Assembly: GCA_002428405.1 (NCBI GenBank)
Contig: DIWD01000027.1
Span: forward strand, 1-38,441
Source: a bacterium UBA6115
GTDB taxonomy: Bacteria > Bacillota_A > Clostridia > Christensenellales > Aristaeellaceae
Length of the DNA: 38,441 bases
Direction: 5' to 3'
The notes beneath the pieces are model-generated. The model ran no database searches and was not told the origin of the DNA. It worked only from the letters and a program-made list of their open reading frames with translations. Positions 31,682 through 38,441 of this stretch are shown here, piece by piece (positions within the stretch are counted from its first letter, which is position 1; the number at the start of each line of letters is the position of its first letter). Position numbers and translations under genes: made by a program.

Positions 31682-33037
31682 TTATGTAGTGACAGGCGTA
31701 ATCATACCGTTAAGCAGCTGCCAAAGACTTTGCATGATAACTGGCTTGATTTCCGGCTCAAAGGGCAATCCAACGATGATAATATCATTTCGTGTGCCAT
31801 TGTAGCTGTTGGCATAGGAAAACGATTGAGAAGCATACTGGTTTGCAGGATAAAACAGCATTCCTGCCTTGTTTTTGTTGCTTGAAAAGGAGCAGTATGC
31901 CAGAATTTGATGCAAGTCCTCTCTGTGAGTATCTTTCAGAACAGCCGAAGTTTGGTTTCTGCTGTAATAATGCGCCTTATATTTCGCATCTACAGCGATA
32001 CTCAAGTTCTCCGACAGAATCAGGGCATCTGGTTCCAAATACTTCAACCCCCACGCTGGCATATATCCATGAGCGGAAAATCTAGGATTGGCAATGAACC
32101 TCGCAGGCATTTCTCGAATGGTTTTTCGGACAATGTACTGTGTATATCGCTCAAATAATTCCGCTATATCGATTCGCCAAGCGTTCACTTCTTTACTGCT
32201 CCTGAGCAGAAAGATATTTCCCTGCTCCTTCAGGCTCTTTATGACAGGGGGGTCTGAAGCATGAATAGTGAATGCTTGAACGGGGGCTCGCTGAATATTT
32301 TGTGTTCTAACCGTCAGTGCCTTCTCTAGGGATTCCATTGGTATCCGTATTGACATTGGCGTTGATGCCTGCGCCAATTCATCCTTTGCTAGTTCAAACA
32401 CAGTTTTTGCCTGCTGCCATTCCCTGTGATTGGGGGAGAGTTCATTATCATTTGAGAGAAAAATCAAACGTTTCTGAGGGTCATGCTCTCCTTTGATGTA
32501 TTCCTGCCAATTCGTTGACGCTTTAGGATAAGGATGCGCCTTTTCTTCTGATCTGAACTTAAACCAGTTCCCGTGTACAGCTGTCCCGTAAGCACGGATG
32601 TATTTCACAGCATCATAGTAATGAGGCGGTCTGACAACACCACCTGAAACCAGAGGAAGCGAACCAAGGTATTCCGGTTCAACACTTTCATTGAGCATCA
32701 TCAGGATTTGGGTCAACTGGGAAAACAGGAATTTTCCATCAGAAAACCTAGGGTAAACTAGGAAATCCCCGATCTGCTTACCATTTACTGGCGAGCGTAG
32801 GGGGATCGCACCGATGTAGCGCCCGGTGATAATGGACAACTCCGCATTCGGATCGATACCATTAATTGATGCATTGATATCAAGAAAAGTTAAGTATTCT
32901 TGATTATAATTGATGAATTTGTGTATTGCCTGGCTTAAAAAGGCTTTCCCTACACCTTTGAAAACTTTCTTCAGTTCAGGGAATCTCAAGGAAGGTAAAC
33001 TGTCTGTTAAGCAAGGAGCTTTATAGAATGCTTCCAT
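31682..33037 (-). CDS. mcrC: McrC-type nuclease subunit of a type IV restriction system
   Basis: A 451-residue protein with the McrC layout: N-terminal domain of about 270 residues (LTDSLPSLRFPEL, RYIGAIPLRSPVNGKQIGDF), then a helical region (IAELFERYTQYIVRKTIRE). The C-terminal PD-(D/E)xK nuclease has D337 in YLEPDALIL and D350-A-K352 in AVDAKYKAHYY, plus HQILAY. In McrBC the McrC subunit cuts DNA after McrB-driven translocation. It begins two bases after the McrB stop. The catalytic residues are intact, so it should be active. AT-rich composition marks it as part of an acquired cassette. Confidence 0.9.
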   Translation of the reverse strand: MEAFYKAPCLTDSLPSLRFPELKKVFKGVGKAFLSQAIHKFINYNQEYLTFLDINASINGIDPNAELSIITGRYIGAIPLRSPVNGKQIGDFLVYPRFSDGKFLFSQLTQILMMLNESVEPEYLGSLPLVSGGVVRPPHYYDAVKYIRAYGTAVHGNWFKFRSEEKAHPYPKASTNWQEYIKGEHDPQKRLIFLSNDNELSPNHREWQQAKTVFELAKDELAQASTPMSIRIPMESLEKALTVRTQNIQRAPVQAFTIHASDPPVIKSLKEQGNIFLLRSSKEVNAWRIDIAELFERYTQYIVRKTIREMPARFIANPRFSAHGYMPAWGLKYLEPDALILSENLSIAVDAKYKAHYYSRNQTSAVLKDTHREDLHQILAYCSFSSNKNKAGMLFYPANQYASQSFSYANSYNGTRNDIIIVGLPFEPEIKPVIMQSLWQLLNGMITPVTT

Positions 33038-33039
33038 GA

Positions 33040-34419
33040 TTAACGATATAATTCTTCTTGAATGCTCTGGTGAAAGAAGGCGGAAAATTCGTCTTTGCCT
33101 GATGCCAGCAAACCTTCCACTAAGTATTCCTTGATAAGAGGGAGCACTTCATACCGGAGACGGTTCTTCATTTCTTCCTCATTCTTCGCAAGGAAATAGC
33201 CCTGTCCGGGTTGAAGGTTGAGTTCTTCGTCGCTGGCGTATTGTTCGAAGATGGCGGCAATGCTGTCAAAATACTCCTTGAAAAACCTCAATCCATTTGA
33301 AGTAGTAATGGGTATTGGCCATAGAGTATACCAAGCAAAGCGCCGTCTCAGGGCAAAATCCACCACCGCAAGGCTCCTATCTGCTGTATTCATAGTGGCT
33401 ATTACATAGAAGTTTTCAGGCAGTTTACTGAGTTTCATGTCATCTGATATTGCGATTTCAATGGTTGATCTATCCATTTGATACTCGAACAGATAGAATA
33501 CCGGACCCAGTACATTGGACAGATTGGCACGGTTGATCTCATCGATAATCAATAAAACAGTGCTATTTGGATTATCTCTTGCAGCTTTAATTGCCTGAAC
33601 GAGTACTCCTTCTTTTGATTCATAACCTAACTGCTGTGATTGTAGCTTAGGCCTGATTCCCCATACAAAATCAGCGTTTGAAGTTTCAGCATGGAACTGG
33701 GTAAAGAAAGTAATTGCTTTCTTCTCTTTTGCAATCATTTTGGCTAACCTTGTCTTCCCTGTTCCCGGAGGACCCTGAAGAACAAGATATTTACGCTGAT
33801 CAAGTAATGTACTTGCATTCATATAGTCATTGTTAGCTCTCTGGGATATCTGTGCATTTGCAATGCTTTGATTTATTATGTTCCTTCTTGTATTATTCGA
33901 TCCCCATCCACGAAGATCAGCGTATAAGGCAAGGAAACCCTTGATTTTTGTTTTTCCTTCATAACTTATTGGATTTACTATTTCACATACAGAAAGCACT
34001 TTTCTATAGATGTTCAGAGATTTCTTAAGGTGTGGTACTTTTTCAATAAATTCATTTGGTAAATTGGTTTCTATATCCAGAAAATTCGTCTTGATATAGC
34101 CATTCTCTGTAACAAGTCTTTGAAACCGCCTTCTTATCCCAGGTTTAGATGCAATATCATAATCGTTTCTAAAGCCTAAAGAACCAATACCTAAACATAC
34201 GACCCAGTTTCCATCTTCATTATCTGGGAAGACAACCAGTGAAAAATCATGATATGCACCTGATGCTCCTTCTTCAGGTTGTACATAACCAAAATACGCT
34301 CCGCCATTCGAAAACGCTTCATTGCTGATATTTTTTCGCAAGAAGCAATTTTCGCCATTCTTTTCTGCGCCAAAGGACTCAGCCCATGTCTCAGACTCCC
34401 TAATAAATTGTTCCGGCAT
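33040..34419 (-). CDS. mcrB: McrB-type AAA+ GTPase of a type IV restriction system
   Basis: A 459-residue protein. Residues 1-200 form an N-terminal region (FGYVQPEEGASGAYHDFSLV, LGIGSLGFRNDYDIASKPGI, LRGWG) that I cannot assign to a known modified-base reader. The AAA+ motor has Walker A GPPGTGKT (216-223), Walker B LLIIDEINRAN (from 289) and the McrB-specific MNTADRSLAVVDFALRRRF (343 onward), which identifies the GTP-using McrB branch. ATG at 34419 has AGAAGG eight bases upstream. It lies 12 bases after the XRE gene and two before McrC, one operon. It should bind modified or foreign DNA and drive cleavage; the target is unknown. Confidence 0.92.
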   Translation of the reverse strand: MPEQFIRESETWAESFGAEKNGENCFLRKNISNEAFSNGGAYFGYVQPEEGASGAYHDFSLVVFPDNEDGNWVVCLGIGSLGFRNDYDIASKPGIRRRFQRLVTENGYIKTNFLDIETNLPNEFIEKVPHLKKSLNIYRKVLSVCEIVNPISYEGKTKIKGFLALYADLRGWGSNNTRRNIINQSIANAQISQRANNDYMNASTLLDQRKYLVLQGPPGTGKTRLAKMIAKEKKAITFFTQFHAETSNADFVWGIRPKLQSQQLGYESKEGVLVQAIKAARDNPNSTVLLIIDEINRANLSNVLGPVFYLFEYQMDRSTIEIAISDDMKLSKLPENFYVIATMNTADRSLAVVDFALRRRFAWYTLWPIPITTSNGLRFFKEYFDSIAAIFEQYASDEELNLQPGQGYFLAKNEEEMKNRLRYEVLPLIKEYLVEGLLASGKDEFSAFFHQSIQEELYR

Positions 34420-34431
34420 TATCATCACCTT

Positions 34432-34674
34432 CTAACTTATTTCCTGCTCTATTCCGTCAAAAAAGTTTGATTGAAAAAAATCAACGAGCGTGATATCAAG
34501 CCCGTCACAAATTTTCTTGATTGTAATAATGCCGGGGTTTCTGCTCTTGTTATTGAGCATGCTGTAAATCGTCGAAGGGGAGATGCCGGATTTGTCAGCT
34601 AAGGCGTTGATGGTTATACTTTGTTGTTGGCAAAGCTCAACGATTCTGTTCGCAACAGCTTGCTTTGTATTCAA
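34432..34674 (-). CDS. XRE-family regulator of the McrBC cassette
   Basis: An 80-residue Cro/XRE DNA-binding protein: IVELCQQQSITINALADKSG, ISPSTIYSMLNNKSRNPGII and KKICDGLDITLVDFF cover the helix-turn-helix and following helices. TTG start at 34674 with GAGGTG upstream. It is the first gene of the restriction operon and the near-perfect palindrome ten bases upstream is its likely binding site, so it probably keeps the cassette repressed until needed. Confidence 0.92.
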   Translation of the reverse strand: MNTKQAVANRIVELCQQQSITINALADKSGISPSTIYSMLNNKSRNPGIITIKKICDGLDITLVDFFQSNFFDGIEQEIS

Positions 34675-34683
34675 ACCTGCACC

Positions 34684-34707
34684 TCATTTTCGATATATCC
34701 AAAATGA
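34684..34707. promoter_or_regulatory. 24-bp near-perfect palindrome before the McrBC cassette
   Basis: Arms TCATTTT and AAAATGA flank a perfect GATATATC centre with only one mismatched C/C pair in 24 bases. It lies ten bases before the XRE TTG start. A TTGACA on the minus strand lies further up (34765-34760) but I find no good -10 at 17 bases. The rest of 34708-34968 shows no gene. Confidence 0.75.
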
Positions 34708-34968
34708 ATATAGCAAATGCATGCCCCAAAAGTATGGGACATATCGCAATGTGTGAATTTGTCAAGCTTTTATTGTCGTTTCATGCCTATTGGAGGTAAA
34801 TGAGCCTTATAACATCATAAAATAAACATTAGTGCGAATGGCTTGGCGATTATTCGACTATGTGAGTTTTATTCACTTTTCTCAGGTTTTTCTACCAATC
34901 CTACGGGTTAGAAACTGCAATCTATTTCTTTCATATACAAAGACGCCCTCACCCGTACCTGGAGCCCC

Positions 34969-35562
34969 TCACCCCGTCCGGAGCGCCTCATTGCACCCCT
35001 TCAGGACCTCCGCGACTTTGTCCTCAGGCAGGAGCCGGAAGGGCAGGAAGGGCGCGGGGTCTTCCCCGTAGTCCCCGATGGCCTTCTCAAACCAGGCGAC
35101 GTCGTGCCACCGCCCGCACTTGAACCCCGCGTTGTGGTAGACGCCCACCCGGTCAAACCCGAGGGAGGCGATCAGGCCCTCGCTGTTGGGGTTGGGCAGC
35201 GTGACGCCGCCGTAGACGGTGCGCACGTTCTGCAGGCACAGGATCCCCTCCAGCGCATTGTGGATCGCCCTTCCAACGCCGCGGCGCAGCCAGCCCCGGG
35301 CGATGTAGATGGACAGTTCCGCGTTCCACTGGTAGGCCGAGCGCTCCATGTGCCGGTGGGCATAGCCGTAGCCGATCAGGGCCCCCTCCGTCTCGCAGGC
35401 AAGGTAGGGGTAGTCCTCCGATATCTCCCGGATGCGCCGCGCGAAGGCCTCCGCGGTGGGTACCTCGCACTCAAAGGTGACCGCCGTATCCCGGATGTAG
35501 GGCCCGTAGATGGAAAGGATCGCCTCGGCGTCCGTTTCCCGCGCCAGCCGGAGGGTGATCAT
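34969..35562 (-). CDS. GNAT acetyltransferase of the phosphinothricin acetyltransferase (PAT/Bar) group
   Basis: A 197-residue N-acetyltransferase using acetyl-CoA. Visible: ITLRLARETDAEAILSIYGP at the start, AYQWNAELSIYIARGWLRRG with the RRGVGR acetyl-CoA loop, TLPNPNSEGLIASLGF and the PAT-specific AGFKCGRWHDVAWFEKAI. Known members acetylate phosphinothricin or methionine sulfoximine-like compounds. ATG at 35562 follows GGGAGG by nine bases. The extra 25 residues after the GNAT core (PFLPFRLLPEDKVAEVL) are atypical but not unusual. It is a lone gene. Confidence 0.93.
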   Translation of the reverse strand: MITLRLARETDAEAILSIYGPYIRDTAVTFECEVPTAEAFARRIREISEDYPYLACETEGALIGYGYAHRHMERSAYQWNAELSIYIARGWLRRGVGRAIHNALEGILCLQNVRTVYGGVTLPNPNSEGLIASLGFDRVGVYHNAGFKCGRWHDVAWFEKAIGDYGEDPAPFLPFRLLPEDKVAEVLKGCNEALRTG

Positions 35563-35859
35563 GACGTCTTTCCTCCCTGTCCCTCTTTGCGTTGAATAAT
35601 CCGCCGCCCGGCCGGAGCGGAAAGGATCGCCATCCGCATCAGCCCGCCCCCGTTTATCGGCATAAGGCAGGCGCATTTCCGGAAAACATGGGGGACGGTC
35701 CGCCCGGTCCTAATACGCTCCCTTTGCTTCCCTTGATTCTGGTATCGGGTCTTGATGGGGGACAGCGCCCCCTGTCCCAAAGAAGACCATCCGCCCGGTG
35801 CGCTTCCGCTTTCGGGCCTTCTTCTTCGGGAGGTAGGCATCGTCCCCCGCGTTTTTTCG

Positions 35860-36648
35860 CTATTCCCGGACCAAAGCGGCAATGCCGCCGGTGTAGTAAG
35901 GCTCGGAGAACAGGACCTGCTGTGCCCTTTCCGGCGTGATGGTGATGCAGGCGCCGATCATGTCCACTTCGCCGGCTATCAGGTGCGGGATCATATCGCC
36001 GAAATCAAAGAGGATGATTTCCAGCCCCATCCCCAATTCCTGCGCGACCGCCATGGCCAGCTCAATATCAAACCCAACGATCCGCTGATTCCCGTCCATG
36101 AAGGAAAACGGCTCCGTGATTGGCGCTGTCCCAAACCTCAGCACGCCCTGGCCGCCGGTCAGCGCCATTTCGGGCATCTCCCCGGGAGCGCCTTCCTTTG
36201 GCAGCCAGCGGGCCAGCATTTCATCGTATTTGCCGGACTCTTTCAATTCCATCACAACCTGATCAATGGTCTTCTTCAGCTCCTGCCCGTCAAGCCGCAC
36301 GGCAAAGCCGTAATCATCCTTTGTGATCATGTCGGGCAGCACGGTAAGCCCCGGGTTCCCGGCGGCGATGTTCCTCAGGATCGGTTCGTCATAGGCCGCG
36401 GCGTCCGCTCGGCCGTTCTGGACCGCCAGGCAGGCATCCAGCACCGTGTCATAATACTGGAAGTCCGCATTGGGGAACATCGACAGCACCAGCTGGTCCG
36501 CGACGGTCCCGGACGGCACGGCAAACTCTTTCCCGTCCAGTTGGGACAGGCTGGTCACCTTTTCCCGCTCGCTGACCCCGCTTACCGTCATGGACAAAAG
36601 AAACATCAGGCTGATCACCAGTAAAAGGACTTTTTTGTGTGTATTCAT
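35860..36648 (-). CDS. Family-3 solute-binding protein with lobes in reversed order
   Basis: A 262-residue exported protein. Signal peptide: residues 1-25, no lipobox. Residues 33-150 match the second lobe of amino-acid-type binding proteins (LSQLDGKEFAVPSGTVADQL, AVQNGRADAAAYDEPILRNI, DDYGFAVRLDGQELKKTIDQ, ESGKYDEMLARW). Residues 169-262 match the first lobe (VLRFGTAPITEPFSFMDG, GFDIELAMAVAQEL with the family-3 signature, ITITPERAQQVLFSEPYYTG) and the protein stops there. Normal proteins have lobe 1 then lobe 2. The order here is that of a circular permutation. AAAGGAG precedes ATG 36648. There is no permease or ATPase next to it, so the partner is elsewhere or it works alone as a sensor. 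Confidence 0.88.
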   Translation of the reverse strand: MNTHKKVLLLVISLMFLLSMTVSGVSEREKVTSLSQLDGKEFAVPSGTVADQLVLSMFPNADFQYYDTVLDACLAVQNGRADAAAYDEPILRNIAAGNPGLTVLPDMITKDDYGFAVRLDGQELKKTIDQVVMELKESGKYDEMLARWLPKEGAPGEMPEMALTGGQGVLRFGTAPITEPFSFMDGNQRIVGFDIELAMAVAQELGMGLEIILFDFGDMIPHLIAGEVDMIGACITITPERAQQVLFSEPYYTGGIAALVRE

Positions 36649-36867
36649 GGCAACATCTCCTTTATAGAATCCTTCGCGATTTCTATGATACCTGTACCAA
36701 TTTCCCCTGTATTTGTCAAGCGGAACCGGGGGCGTGGGGGACTGTTCTTCTGCTTCCGCCGGTTTCCCTTGTGCTTCGTGTTGTATGCGCCATGGAAACC
36801 GGGCGATTGTTTTAAAATATGCCCCTTTCTCACCCCTCTTTCTGCGGGCGGAGCAACTTCCTTCTGA

Positions 36868-36896
36868 TTGTTGGTGCGGGGTTTTCATGCTATAGT
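36868..36896 (+). promoter_or_regulatory. Extended -10 promoter for the radical SAM gene
   Basis: TTGTTG (36868-36873), 17 bases, then TATAGT (36891-36896) preceded by TGC, an extended -10. It leaves a leader of about 100 bases before the TTG start at 37006. The gap 36649-37005 otherwise has a perfect TTGACA on the minus strand near 36715-36720 (a possible -35 for the binding-protein gene, without a convincing -10). Confidence 0.6.
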
Positions 36897-37005
36897 TTTA
36901 CCGGGTTTGGCCCTGCTCCCCTGCGCCCGGCGCTGGGCGTACAGATTGAGAAATCAAAAGAAGGAACCTTTCCATAGATTCAGCCGCAGAGAGGAAAATA
37001 ACCAC

Positions 37006-38130
37006 TTGAAAATATCCAAGAAGGACGCGCTGACCTGGTTTGAGTTCTTCTCCTCCCTGCCGGAGGAGGAGGAGCTGATGACGCGCCAGCAGGAAATCGT
37101 GCTGGCCGCCTTTGCCCAGATCGAGGCCGCTGTCGAGCACAGGAACGAAGCGCTGATGCGGGACATCCCCCGTCTGAAGACGCTGGAAGACCGGACGTAT
37201 TACGTGGGAAACGGGGACAAGTTCCCCCAAGGCTGCCGCTCCTGCCTGTTTGGGACCGGCCTGGGCGCGATCAGGAAAACAAACCGGTGCAACCTCCATT
37301 GTCGGTTCTGCTATGACTATGGGGAGCTGGAGAATATCCCCCCCGTCGGCGAAGGGATGTGGGAAATCGGGGGGACGAAGTTCCGTGACGCGGACATCGG
37401 CCTCCTGCTGTCCGTCCAGCGCAGGCCGACCGGCGTTTGCTATGTCTACCTGGAGCCGTTCATGGAAATCGAGCTGTATTTCCCGATCATCAGGAGCTTC
37501 CGCGCGGCCGGGGTGCATCAGCACCTGTACACCAACGGCACCCTGGCTGACGAGAACAGCCTGAAGGCCCTGGGCGAAGCCGGCCTGGACGAGATCCGCT
37601 TCAACCTGGGGGCCTCCCATTGCTCCGACCGGGTGATCGAAAACATCCGCACCGCGAAGAAATACATCCCCTCCGTCGGGGTGGAAACGCCGATGACCCC
37701 GGAGTTCTTCGATGCGTTTCTGCAGAAGAGGCAGGCGGTTCTGGCGACCGGGCTTGATTTCATCAACTGCGCCGAGCTGCACCTGAATGAAAACAACCTC
37801 CGCAATTATTTTGGCGAGAACCTGTATATTTCAAGGCTCGGCTACATTTCCCCAGTCTTCAGCCGTGAGCTGACCCTGAAGCTCATGAGGCTGGCGGATG
37901 AGGAAGGCTGGGACATCGCCGTTCACGACTGCTCCAACAGGACGAAGTTCGCCCGGGACCTGAACCTGAAGGCCAGGGAAGGCGGATGGTTCGGCGCCAG
38001 CGGCTACGCCTGCGAGTTTCCCAAGATGCCCTATGAAGCCTTCCTGCCAATCCTGCGGGATGATGATTTCCGCTTCCTGTCTGAAGAGGAACTCCCCGAC
38101 GGCTACAGGCCGGGGCAGCTGGCCCTGTAG
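37006..38130 (+). CDS. Radical SAM protein of unassigned function
   Basis: A 374-residue enzyme with CNLHCRFC (C95, C99, C102), the 4Fe-4S/SAM motif, preceded by a CX2C pair at C77 and C80 (QGCRSCLFG) that may bind a further metal. The barrel continues with PTGVCYVYLEPFMEIELYFP, HQHLYTNGTLADENSLKALG and GLDEIRFNLGA, standard SAM-barrel strands. No twitch, SPASM or B12 domain is recognisable. The N-terminal 60 residues are helical. A TTG start at 37006 with GAGAGGA upstream is chosen; the frame extends back to 36868 through the promoter. It stands alone, with no peptide precursor gene beside it, so neither substrate nor pathway is clear. Confidence 0.85.
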   Translation: MKISKKDALTWFEFFSSLPEEEELMTRQQEIVLAAFAQIEAAVEHRNEALMRDIPRLKTLEDRTYYVGNGDKFPQGCRSCLFGTGLGAIRKTNRCNLHCRFCYDYGELENIPPVGEGMWEIGGTKFRDADIGLLLSVQRRPTGVCYVYLEPFMEIELYFPIIRSFRAAGVHQHLYTNGTLADENSLKALGEAGLDEIRFNLGASHCSDRVIENIRTAKKYIPSVGVETPMTPEFFDAFLQKRQAVLATGLDFINCAELHLNENNLRNYFGENLYISRLGYISPVFSRELTLKLMRLADEEGWDIAVHDCSNRTKFARDLNLKAREGGWFGASGYACEFPKMPYEAFLPILRDDDFRFLSEEELPDGYRPGQLAL

Positions 38131-38180
38131 GGCACGCTTTGCCATCCGGCGGGCGGCGCATAAGGCCGCCGGGCAGTGCG
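38131..38180 (+). terminator. GC-rich inverted repeat between radical SAM gene and transketolase
   Basis: GGCGGC (38152-38157) pairs with GCCGCC (38165-38170), alternatively CCGGCGG (38146-38152) with CCGCCGG (38166-38172), with further outer pairing of GCAC and GTGC. No T-run follows. Possibly separates the two transcription units. Confidence 0.45.
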
Positions 38181-38278
38181 GACCAACGCCATTTATGATA
38201 AGATGTTAGGCGTTTGACGCGGCGGGTCCGGGGCATTCCCCGGCCGCCTGTGAATATCTTTGGAACGGAGAAAAAGAG

Positions 38279-38441
38279 ATGAACATTCAGGAAAAGACTG
38301 TCAATACCCTGCGCGTCCTGTCCGCCGAGATGGTGCAGAAGGCCAACAGCGGCCACCCCGGCGCGCCCATGGGCATGGCGCCGATGGCCTATGCCCTGTG
38401 GCTGAAGACCATGAAACATGACCCGGACATGCCCGGCTGGG
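38279..38441 (+). CDS. tkt: Transketolase, N-terminal part (runs off the window)
   Basis: The first 54 residues of transketolase, the thiamine-diphosphate enzyme that moves two-carbon units between sugar phosphates in the pentose phosphate pathway. Visible: NTLRVLSAEMVQKANSGHPG and APMGMAPMAYALW, containing the conserved SGHPG(A)PMGMA segment with the substrate/ThDP-site histidine. ATG at 38279 follows CGGAG by eight to nine bases. The sequence ends in mid-gene, so length and domain order cannot be checked, and a split transketolase is not excluded. Confidence 0.95.
   Translation, partial: MNIQEKTVNTLRVLSAEMVQKANSGHPGAPMGMAPMAYALWLKTMKHDPDMPGW

Noticed and set aside
38191..38220. TATGAT before transketolase as a promoter -10
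   Set aside because: No acceptable -35 lies 16-18 bases upstream.

Overview
The window looks like a chromosomal piece of an anaerobic, fermentative bacterium, most likely a Clostridia-type Firmicute. Supporting this are a glycyl-radical enzyme with its activase, radical SAM proteins, strong AGGAGG-type ribosome sites, frequent TTG starts, and YczE-like and C_GCAxxG_C_C family proteins. One caution is that none of the four extracytoplasmic binding proteins has a lipobox cysteine, which is unusual for a typical monoderm. Most of the window is GC-rich (one sampled line at 17461 is 37/60 G+C). Two stretches are clearly AT-richer: about 3264-12650 (lines at 6541 and 10081 are 28/60 and 16/60) and about 31500-34960 (line at 33541 is 20/60). 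These look like acquired islands.

Layout. Positions 1-2779 (minus) hold a glycyl-radical enzyme and the start of its activating enzyme. Positions 2931-3263 are a decayed IS3-type transposase at the edge of the first AT-rich island. That island carries a minus-strand operon from a strong promoter at about 9890. Its order is cupin, TRAP binding protein, small and large TRAP permeases, OsmC-like protein, C_GCAxxG_C_C protein, DRE-TIM (isopropylmalate/homocitrate synthase-like) enzyme, then a YczE-like membrane protein. A LysR gene (10551-11441) is transcribed divergently and an IclR gene follows at 11647-12387.

Positions 12682-27640 (plus) are a long sugar-uptake and catabolism locus. It encodes a LacI repressor, a complete RbsA/RbsC/RbsB-type ABC importer, a second binding protein, a GH20/GH67-like glycoside hydrolase and a second ABC ATPase plus permease. 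These are followed by a rhodopsin-transducer (ASRT)-family protein, L-rhamnose mutarotase, a metal-ligand-poor M24 protein, a NodB-type deacetylase, an AllA-like protein and an MFS transporter. LacI-type operators sharing CGATTGCGCA lie before lacI and before the first ATPase. I read this as a locus importing and dismantling a decorated 6-deoxyhexose-type glycoside. The exact substrate is unknown and this is the best candidate for an undescribed pathway.

Positions 27776-31500 hold small accessory genes: a 2H phosphoesterase, a PhnB-like protein, an alcohol-dehydrogenase-family gene with a large internal deletion, an XRE regulator with a membrane partner, and a secreted ferritin-like DUF2202 protein with an acidic tail. 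Positions 31682-34707 are a compact XRE-McrB-McrC type IV restriction cassette with a near-perfect 24-bp palindrome upstream. The right end carries a PAT-type acetyltransferase, a solute-binding protein whose two lobes are in reversed order, an unassigned radical SAM enzyme and the start of transketolase. No tRNA, rRNA, CRISPR array or intact insertion sequence was seen.
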